Source: DAHUXD01 sp963805495 (GTDB taxonomy: Bacteria; Acidobacteriota; Thermoanaerobaculia; UBA5066; Gp7-AA6). Taken from it: a stretch of DNA of 64,000 nucleotides. This document shows positions 52,973 to 59,127 of this stretch, piece by piece. The notes under the pieces are model-generated. The model had not been told where the DNA came from. It did not search any database and saw nothing but the letters and a program-made list of their open reading frames with translations. Every line of letters begins with the position of its first letter. Positions within the stretch are counted from its first letter, which is position 1. Location: NCBI GenBank assembly GCA_963805495.1, contig CAWDUQ010000002.1, positions 1,550,001-1,614,000 on the forward strand, given 5' to 3'. A program made the translations under genes and the position numbers.

Positions 52973-53947
52973 ATGCGAGGATCGGCGCGGGCCGGAGTCG
53001 TTTTGATCGCCCTGGCGGCGGGCGGACCGGCCGCCGCGCAGGAGCCGCCGCCCACTCCCACTCCCCCGCCGGCCGAGGCCGCGCCCGAGGCGGCCTCGAC
53101 TGCGCCGAAGGAACCGGTTCCGTTTCGCCCGATCGAGTCGAACGTGATCATCATTCTGCCGTCGGTCGACGTGCCGTCGGCGGGAACCCTGACCTTCCTC
53201 GTGACCCACCGGTTTCAGACGCCCATTCAGGATGCCGACATCAATAACTTCTTCACCCTCGACAACGGCAACGACTGGGGGTTCGGCCTGTGGTACGCGC
53301 CTTTGAAAAACCTGAATCTCGGCTTCTACCGCACGTCGGATTTCAACATCTACGAAGCGTCCGCGCAGTACCAATTCCCGACGCTGGGCGGCTTCCGCTC
53401 GTCCCTGCGGGCGGGCGAGGACTGGCGCACGGAGACCGGCTTCTTCGGCGCGGCCAGCCCGAAGTCGAGCTTCTTCGTCCAGGGGATCCTGGCTTACTCG
53501 TTCGGGAAGTACGTGCGCATCACCGCCGTTCCGACATATCTCCAGCGGACCAATCTTGCGCGGGTCAACACGAACAACCCGCAGCCCGGCGACCGTTCCT
53601 GCCGCGCGAACCCGCCCGACACGGAGCTTCCGGCGTACAGCTGCTCGGGGCTGTACGAGAATCTCTTCAACGTTCCCGTCGGGCTCTCCATCGCCATCAC
53701 CCACTCGATCAGCATTCACGGCGAGGTGACCCCGCGCCTCGGCCGCGCAAACGCGACCGGGGTGGGCTGGGCCGTCAGCCTCGAGAAATCGCTGTTGCGC
53801 CATCGATTCGCATTTTTCGCCGGCAACCAGCGGGCCACCACCGTGGACCAGTACACGGCCGGGATCCTGCGCACGCCCTTCGGCGCCTCGAATCCGAAGA
53901 ACATCTACATCGGCTTCAACCTCTACCGGGCCTGGAAGCTGAACTGA
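52973..53947 (+). CDS. Outer-membrane beta-barrel-like protein (DUF5777-like)
   Basis: The 324-residue secreted protein has a signal peptide (GVVLIALAAGGPAAAQ) and a Pro/Ala/Glu linker. A body of alternating amphipathic strands follows (LTFLVTHRFQTPI, WGFGLWYAPLKNLNLGFYRT, ASAQYQFPTLGGFRSSLRA) and it ends in an aromatic-rich strand (YIGFNLYRAWKLN). This layout fits the DUF5777-type beta barrels found in Bacteroidota and Acidobacteriota. ATG 52973 is chosen because AGGAGG lies 6 bases upstream; a GTG just before it is less well placed. The function is unknown. Confidence 0.75.
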   Translation: MRGSARAGVVLIALAAGGPAAAQEPPPTPTPPPAEAAPEAASTAPKEPVPFRPIESNVIIILPSVDVPSAGTLTFLVTHRFQTPIQDADINNFFTLDNGNDWGFGLWYAPLKNLNLGFYRTSDFNIYEASAQYQFPTLGGFRSSLRAGEDWRTETGFFGAASPKSSFFVQGILAYSFGKYVRITAVPTYLQRTNLARVNTNNPQPGDRSCRANPPDTELPAYSCSGLYENLFNVPVGLSIAITHSISIHGEVTPRLGRANATGVGWAVSLEKSLLRHRFAFFAGNQRATTVDQYTAGILRTPFGASNPKNIYIGFNLYRAWKLN

Positions 53948-53957
53948 CGGGATCGGT

Positions 53958-53963
53958 CAGAAT
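53958..53963 (+). promoter_or_regulatory. -10-like hexamer CAGAAT for the CBM9-like gene
   Basis: CAGAAT ends 9 bases before ATG 53973 with no ribosome site. It departs from consensus at the first base. Confidence 0.3.
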
Positions 53964-53972
53964 GCGGGTTGA

Positions 53973-54584
53973 ATGCCCGCGCCCGTCCCCGAGCTATTCG
54001 TTCCGTCCCTCGAGCCGACCGACCGTCTCGTCGGCCTGCCGCCGCTCTGCCTCGCCGACGCCGTCACGGGCGGCCGGCCGCGGCTCGCAACTTCGGTCCG
54101 CGCGGGCCTGCGCAACGGCGCGCTCTGCGTCCGGTTCGACGGTCGCGACGCCGGCGTCGTCGCGACCCTCGCCGGCCGGGACGATCCGCTCTGGACCGAA
54201 GACGTCTTCGAGGTGTTTCTCGCCGCGGAAGATCCGCCGCGCGTCTACTTCGAGTTCGAGGTCAATCCGCTGGGTGCGCTGTTCGACGCCCGGGTCGAGT
54301 CCCCCGCCCTCTCGCGGGGCTCGATGCGGGTCGACGCCTCCTGGAACTGCCCGGGCCTCGAGGCCCGTGTGACCTGCCGGCCGGGCCGGTGGTCGGCCTT
54401 CCTGACGATCCCCCTGGAACCATGGTGCGGCACTCCGGCACCCGCGCGCCTGCGGGCCAACTTCTACCGGATCGACCGCGGAGGCGCTTCGGGACCAGAC
54501 GAGTTCTCGGCGTGGTCCCCGACGTTCGTCGAGCCGCCCGACTTCCACGTGCCCGAGCGCTTCGGGATCCTGCGCCTACGCTAG
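53973..54584 (+). CDS. Carbohydrate-binding family 9-like protein
   Basis: The 203-residue protein has the layout of CBM9-like domains: LRNGALCVRFDGRDAGVVATL, then DPLWTEDVFEVFLAAED, YFEFEVNPLGALFDARV and the final ANFYRIDRGGASGPDEFSAW. No signal peptide is visible. Comparable proteins bind glycans or act as small-molecule binding modules. The last 9 bases overlap the converging UPF0158 gene. Confidence 0.78.
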   Translation: MPAPVPELFVPSLEPTDRLVGLPPLCLADAVTGGRPRLATSVRAGLRNGALCVRFDGRDAGVVATLAGRDDPLWTEDVFEVFLAAEDPPRVYFEFEVNPLGALFDARVESPALSRGSMRVDASWNCPGLEARVTCRPGRWSAFLTIPLEPWCGTPAPARLRANFYRIDRGGASGPDEFSAWSPTFVEPPDFHVPERFGILRLR

Positions 54585-54992
54585 CGGGACGTCCCGCGCG
54601 ATCCCCTGCTCCTTCAGCCACTCGATCGCCCGCTCTCGCGCGCGGCGCTCCTTGAACTGGAAGAAGTGGGTCTCTTCCTTCGGGTGGGAGAGCAGGGCCG
54701 CGCGGTACGCCCCGGCGGGATCGGGCGAGTCGAGCGCCTTGCGAAGGTCCCGGCGGCACGCCTCGTCCTCGCAGTGGTCGGCGAAGTCCACGAGGTCGCC
54801 GCGCGTCCGCTCTCCCTCGTCCTTCGGCAGCGCCCGGTACCGCGGATCCGCGGAGAGCTCGGCGTGCCGCACGACGTCGCGTACGAGGACCTGGACGACG
54901 TCGCCGCTCTCGCGATCGAAGAAGTGCGTGATCTTCTGGGAGCGGTTTTCGAAGGCCACGATCAGGCCCTCCCAGTCGATCGCGATGGGCAT
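54576..54992 (-). CDS. UPF0158 family protein
   Basis: The 138-residue protein matches the UPF0158 pattern: IDWEGLIVAFENRSQKITHF, then FFDRESGDVVQVL near the N-terminus, and a helical C-terminus (FFQFKERRARERAIEWLKEQ). The function is unknown; it is soluble. ATG 54992 lies 9 bases after TATCAT, which overlaps the divergent promoter of the diiron gene. Confidence 0.78.
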   Translation of the reverse strand: MPIAIDWEGLIVAFENRSQKITHFFDRESGDVVQVLVRDVVRHAELSADPRYRALPKDEGERTRGDLVDFADHCEDEACRRDLRKALDSPDPAGAYRAALLSHPKEETHFFQFKERRARERAIEWLKEQGIARDVPLA

Positions 54993-55000
54993 ATTCTCGA

Positions 55001-55007
55001 TATGATA
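55001..55007. promoter_or_regulatory. Overlapping bidirectional -10 (TATGAT plus / TATCAT minus)
   Basis: TATGAT on the plus strand (55001-55006) and TATCAT on the minus strand (55007-55002) occupy the same seven bases. The plus transcript has a GGGAGG site before ATG 55025; the minus transcript would be nearly leaderless. Confidence 0.5.
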
Positions 55008-55024
55008 GTGGTTTCGGGAGGGTC

Positions 55025-56140
55025 ATGAGCAAGATCGCCACCTTCGACGACTGGATCGACGCGTTCCGCGCCTGGCAGAAGGACATCGGCCTGGCGCTGC
55101 CGAAGTACGCCGACTATGCGTTCGAGGCCAAGTACGGGGACTTGAGGACCGACGAAATCGAGTACGGGGACTTTCGCGGCTCGCGCAAATGGGAGCGGGT
55201 GACTCAGATCCCCCAGCAGCCGATCCGCGACGCCCTCTGCAACCTCATCGTCTACCAGGGCGACACCGAATTCGCCTCGGTGGAGCAGCAGCGAACGCTC
55301 CTCGAGTCGTCGCCGTCCGACTACGACACCGACAGCGCCTGCCGCATCATGGTCGAGGAGATGCGCCACGGCTGGCAGATGTGCCACCTGCTCGTCAACC
55401 ACTTCGGGGAGACCGGGAAGATCGAGGCCCGCAAGCTCCTCGAGCGCCGCTCCTGGGAGAACAACCGGTTGCTCGGGTCCTTCAACGTCGACGTCGACAA
55501 CTGGGTCGATTTCTTCACTTACACCGAGTTCGTCGACCGCGACGGGAAGTTCCAGCTCAACATGCTGTCGACGTCGGGCTTCGCGCCTCTGGCGCGCTCG
55601 ATGGGACCGATGCTGCGCGAGGAGGGCTTCCACCTCGGAACGGGGCACATGGGCCTCCAGCGCATCGTCCGGGCCGGCCGCATGCCGCCCGCGCTCCTCC
55701 AGAAGTACGTCAACAAGTGGCTCTCGACGGCCTATGACCTCTTCGGCAAGGACTCCTCGTCCTCCGCGGAGTGGTTCTACGTCTGGGGCCTGAAGGGCCG
55801 GTACGACGAGGCCCGCCAGCCTGCCGACCCCGACAAGGCGCACCTGAACGAGATGTCGCGCGATCTCTACAAGCAGGAGGTCGACGGTCTGCTCGAGTCG
55901 ATCAGCCGGTTTCTGCCGGCCGGTACGCCGCCGCTGACCGCGCCCGACATGAGGTTTCACCGCTCGATCGGCGAGTTCGTCGGGCAGCCGTATTCGGTGA
56001 CGGGCGAGAAGCTCTCTCCGGAAGCACACGCGAAGCACCTCGCCGAAGTCCTCCCGAACCCGGAGGAGAAGGCGTTCGTGCGCGACCTGATGCGCGAGCC
56101 CGGCTGGATCGCCCCGCGTACCGAGGTCACGGCCTCCTGA
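55025..56140 (+). CDS. PaaA/BoxB-like diiron protein (phenylacetic acid catabolic family)
   Basis: The 371-residue ferritin-like protein has two E-x2-H diiron signatures: VEEMRHGWQMCHLLVNHFG (Glu 112, His 115) and LREEGFHLGTGHMGLQRI (Glu 200, His 203). Candidate Glu ligands at about residues 82 and 168 complete the site. It resembles the oxygenase subunit PaaA of phenylacetyl-CoA epoxidase and BoxB. No PaaB, PaaC, PaaE reductase or CoA ligase is nearby, so the reaction is uncertain. A GGGAGG site precedes ATG 55025. The stop overlaps the start of mutY by 4 bases. Confidence 0.85.
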   Translation: MSKIATFDDWIDAFRAWQKDIGLALPKYADYAFEAKYGDLRTDEIEYGDFRGSRKWERVTQIPQQPIRDALCNLIVYQGDTEFASVEQQRTLLESSPSDYDTDSACRIMVEEMRHGWQMCHLLVNHFGETGKIEARKLLERRSWENNRLLGSFNVDVDNWVDFFTYTEFVDRDGKFQLNMLSTSGFAPLARSMGPMLREEGFHLGTGHMGLQRIVRAGRMPPALLQKYVNKWLSTAYDLFGKDSSSSAEWFYVWGLKGRYDEARQPADPDKAHLNEMSRDLYKQEVDGLLESISRFLPAGTPPLTAPDMRFHRSIGEFVGQPYSVTGEKLSPEAHAKHLAEVLPNPEEKAFVRDLMREPGWIAPRTEVTAS

Positions 56141-57264
56141 TCCGCGATCGCGCGGCCTCGACCCGCCGCGCGCTCCTCGAGTGGTTTCACCGGGAGAAGC
56201 GCGCCCTTCCCTGGCGCGGGACCCGCGATCCGTACCGGATCTGGGTCTCGGAGGTCATGCTCCAGCAGACGACCGTCGCGGCCGTGCGCGGCCGTTACGA
56301 CGCGTTCCTCGCGCGGTTCCCGGACCTCGCCGCGCTCGCCCGGGCCCGCGCGTCGAGCGTCCTCGCCGCCTGGTCGGGGCTCGGCTACTACGCCCGCGCG
56401 CGCCATCTCCACGAGGCGGCCAGGGTCCTCGTCACCCGGCACGGCGGACGAATGCCGGGAGATCCGGCGACCCTGGCGACCCTGCCCGGTTTCGGCGAGT
56501 ACATGGCGGCGGCCGTCGCATCCCTCGCCTTCGGCGCCCGCGTTCCCGCGGTCGACGCCAACGTCACCCGGGTCGTGTCCCGGCTCTTCGCGATCCGCGG
56601 CATGGCCGGCACCTCCGCGCATGCCGCCGCGGTGCGCGGCCGGGCCGGGGCGCTTCTTCCGGAGCGGCGCCCGGGCGACCTGACCGCCGCACTGATGGAC
56701 CTCGGCCAGCAGATCTGTCTTCCCCGGCGCCCCGACTGCGCCGCGTGTCCGGTCTCGCGCCTCTGCGCCGCCTTCGCGTCCGGGACGCCCGCGCGATTTC
56801 CGCGCCGTCGCGCGAAACCGCGCCCGCGCCGCGTCCACGTCGCCGCCGCCGTCGCCCTCGAGGAAGGCCGCGTACTGCTTCGCCGCGAGAGCCGCGCGCT
56901 GCTGCGCGGACTCTGGCTCTTTCCGGCGGCCGAGGGGCGTTCCCCGCAAGCCGCCCGGATGGCGCTGTCGCGCGCCCTTCCCGTTCTGGGCCTGCGCCTC
57001 GCGGGGCCGGGGGCCGTCGCGACCGCGCGGCACACCATCGTGAACCGGCGGCTCGACATCCGCGTCTACCGCGCCGTGCCGCGAGCCGCCGCGGGCGCCG
57101 GGCGTCCGGCGGGAAGCACCACCGTCGTTCGCTGGCTGACGCCGGAAGCCCTCGCTCGATCCGCGATACCCACGCTGACCCGCCGCATCGCCTCCGCCGC
57201 CCTCGGGAAGGACCTCCCCCGCCGCTCTGCTACACTGCTTCGAGCCTCGAAACGAGCCCTCTGA
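56137..57264 (+). CDS. mutY: A/G-specific adenine glycosylase
   Basis: The 375-residue repair enzyme removes adenine mispaired with 8-oxoguanine. The catalytic Glu 39 is in IWVSEVMLQQTTV. The HhH reads LPGFGEYMAAAV, the Asp 140 in VPAVDANVTRVVSRL, and the iron-sulfur Cys are 194, 201, 204 and 210 (C-x6-C-x2-C-x5-C). The C-terminal NUDIX-like 8-oxoG recognition domain is present (RLDIRVYRAVPRAAAG region). No ATG, GTG or TTG lies in frame between the upstream stop and the conserved N-terminus. CTG 56137, forming CTGA with the preceding stop, is the most likely start. The gene is coupled to the diiron gene. Confidence 0.92.
   Translation: MIRDRAASTRRALLEWFHREKRALPWRGTRDPYRIWVSEVMLQQTTVAAVRGRYDAFLARFPDLAALARARASSVLAAWSGLGYYARARHLHEAARVLVTRHGGRMPGDPATLATLPGFGEYMAAAVASLAFGARVPAVDANVTRVVSRLFAIRGMAGTSAHAAAVRGRAGALLPERRPGDLTAALMDLGQQICLPRRPDCAACPVSRLCAAFASGTPARFPRRRAKPRPRRVHVAAAVALEEGRVLLRRESRALLRGLWLFPAAEGRSPQAARMALSRALPVLGLRLAGPGAVATARHTIVNRRLDIRVYRAVPRAAAGAGRPAGSTTVVRWLTPEALARSAIPTLTRRIASAALGKDLPRRSATLLRASKRAL
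57231..57236 (+). promoter_or_regulatory. -10 hexamer TACACT for the HD-GYP gene, inside mutY
   Basis: TACACT lies within the 3' end of mutY, 30 bases before GTG 57267, giving a leader of about 24 bases without a clear Shine-Dalgarno site. Confidence 0.35.
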
Positions 57265-57266
57265 CC

Positions 57267-58253
57267 GTGTTTCCAGTACCCGAGACGTCTTCCGTGCGGA
57301 TCCTGGTCGTCGACGACGACGAGCAGGTTCGGGCGTATCTGCGCCGACTGCTTCTGCGCTCCGGCTACACGGTCGAGGAATCGGCGACTGCCGAGGGAGC
57401 GATGGAGCTCGTCCGGGCCAACCCGCCGGACCTCGTCCTGCTCGATCTCCATCTGCCCGACCGCAGCGGCCACGAAGTGCTGGAGGAGATCCGGGCCGAG
57501 CCCGCGACGCGGCTCTTGCCCGTCGTGATGCTGACGGGAGCCGCTTCCCCGGAGGAAAGAATCCGCGCCCAGGGCGTCGGCGTGACCGACTTCATTTCCA
57601 AGCCGTTTTCCCCCGAAGAGCTCGTGCCGCGGGTGCGCGCCCTCGTCATGTTGAAGCTCTTCGCCGACGAGCACGAACACGCCGAGCACGTCATCCTGAC
57701 CCTGGCCAAGACGATCGACGCGCGCGATCCGTACACTGCCGGCCACAGCGGTCGCGTGTCCGAATACGCCGATCGGGTCGCCGACCGTATGGGCCTCGAT
57801 GCCGTCGCCCGAACGGACATGCGCCGGGGCGCCCTGTTCCACGACCTCGGCAAGATCGTGATCCCCGACGCGATCCTGCGCAAGCCCGGCACACTGACGG
57901 CCGAGGAGCGCATCGTGATCGAGGAGCACCCGACGGTCGGGCACGAGCTCCTCCTGCCGATGCGAACCATGCGGAAGACGCTTCCGGTGGTTTACTCCCA
58001 TCACGAGCGGCTGGATGGCTCGGGGTACCCGGAGGGGATCTCGGGACCCTCGATCCCGATGTCCGTTCGGATCGTGACCGTCTCCGACATCTTCGACGCG
58101 CTCACGACCGACCGCGCATACCGCGGCGCCCTCTCGCTCGAAACCGCATTCGAGATCCTCGCGGACGGCGTGAAGCGGGGATGGTGGGACGGGGACGCGC
58201 TCGAGGTGCTACGCTCGACCGTCGACGAGTTCGGCCGCATCGGAGCTGCCTGA
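57267..58253 (+). CDS. Response regulator with HD-GYP phosphodiesterase domain
   Basis: The 328-residue protein has an N-terminal receiver domain (RILVVDDDEQVRAYLRRLLL, phospho-Asp in LVLLDLHLPDRSG, Thr/Lys in MLTGAAS and FISKPFSPEE). A C-terminal HD-GYP domain has HSGRVSEYADRVADRMG, GALFHDLGKIVIPDAIL and HHERLDGSGYPEGISG. It should hydrolyse cyclic di-GMP when phosphorylated. GTG 57267 begins 2 bases after the mutY stop. A GTG at 57294 is a shorter alternative. No partner kinase is adjacent, though a hybrid kinase is at 50 kb. Confidence 0.93.
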   Translation: MFPVPETSSVRILVVDDDEQVRAYLRRLLLRSGYTVEESATAEGAMELVRANPPDLVLLDLHLPDRSGHEVLEEIRAEPATRLLPVVMLTGAASPEERIRAQGVGVTDFISKPFSPEELVPRVRALVMLKLFADEHEHAEHVILTLAKTIDARDPYTAGHSGRVSEYADRVADRMGLDAVARTDMRRGALFHDLGKIVIPDAILRKPGTLTAEERIVIEEHPTVGHELLLPMRTMRKTLPVVYSHHERLDGSGYPEGISGPSIPMSVRIVTVSDIFDALTTDRAYRGALSLETAFEILADGVKRGWWDGDALEVLRSTVDEFGRIGAA

Positions 58254-58268
58254 GGAGGCCGAGGACCC

Positions 58269-59066
58269 ATGGATCTCGACTGGAAGGGCGGGACGGCGCG
58301 GATTCGGGAGATGGGCTCGGGACCCCCGGTCGTCCTGGTGCACGGCTATCCGCTCGACGGGGCCATGTGGTCGGGGGTGGCGCGTGTCCTCTCCGCCAGG
58401 TTCTGCGTCCTGAAGCCGGATCTGCCGGGGCGCGGTGAGACTCCGGCGCCCTCGGCGGGGACGATTGAGGACTCGGCCGACTTTCTCGAAGCGATCCTCG
58501 CCGGCCTCCCCGGGCCGGCGGGCGTGGCCGGATTCTCGATGGGTGGCTACGCCGCACTGGCGCTCGCCCGCCGGAAGCCCGAAAGACTCGCCGCGCTCGC
58601 GCTCGTCGACACGCGCGCCCAGGCGGACGACGAGACCGGACGGGCCAGGCGGGACGAGGCGATCTCGACCGTGCGCTCGGCCGGCGTCGCCGCGATCGCC
58701 GATGCCATGGTCCCGAAACTCCTGACCGCCGCCTCGCTCGGCAACGCCGACCTCGTCGGACGCCTGCGGCGGATCATCCTGCGGCAGACGCCGGAGACCG
58801 TCGAAGCCGACCTCGTCGCGATGCGCGAACGGCCGGACGCCCGCCCGGGGCTGGCGTCGATCGGGGTCCCCACGCTCGTCGTCGTCGGAGCCCAGGACAC
58901 GCTGACTCCTCCGGCGGATTCGGAGGCCATGGCCGCAGCGATCCCGTCCGCCCGGCTCGTCACGATCCCGGGGGCGGGGCACCTGACGCCGATGGAGCGG
59001 CCCGGCGCCGTCGCCGCCGCGCTCGGCGACTTCTTCGCGACGGCGCTCCAAGCCGCAACGGAGTAG
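58269..59066 (+). CDS. Alpha/beta hydrolase
   Basis: The 265-residue hydrolase has the nucleophile elbow AGFSMGGYAALALARR, the oxyanion region VLVHGYPLDGAMW, the Asp in VVVGAQDTLTPPADSE and the His in PGAGHLTPMERPG. The substrate is not predictable. A GAGGAGG site lies upstream of ATG 58269, 15 bases after the HD-GYP stop, so it is likely co-transcribed. A full copy of the two-hairpin repeat begins within its last bases. Confidence 0.9.
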   Translation: MDLDWKGGTARIREMGSGPPVVLVHGYPLDGAMWSGVARVLSARFCVLKPDLPGRGETPAPSAGTIEDSADFLEAILAGLPGPAGVAGFSMGGYAALALARRKPERLAALALVDTRAQADDETGRARRDEAISTVRSAGVAAIADAMVPKLLTAASLGNADLVGRLRRIILRQTPETVEADLVAMRERPDARPGLASIGVPTLVVVGAQDTLTPPADSEAMAAAIPSARLVTIPGAGHLTPMERPGAVAAALGDFFATALQAATE

Positions 59067-59116
59067 GGGCGGGGTTTACCCCCGCCCTCGTGGGCGGCCA
59101 CGAGGGCCGCCCCTAC
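59063..59116 (-). repeat. Two-hairpin GC-rich intergenic repeat, copy 5 (complete)
   Basis: The 54-bp element is bounded by GTAGGGGC and GCCCCTAC. Hairpin one pairs GGGCGGGG (59067-59074) with CCCCGCCC (59080-59087). Hairpin two pairs GGGCGGCC (59092-59099) with GGCCGCCC (59105-59112). It overlaps the stop codon of the hydrolase gene (59064-59066) and lies between converging genes. Confidence 0.85.
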
Positions 59117-59127
59117 ATCCATCGCGC

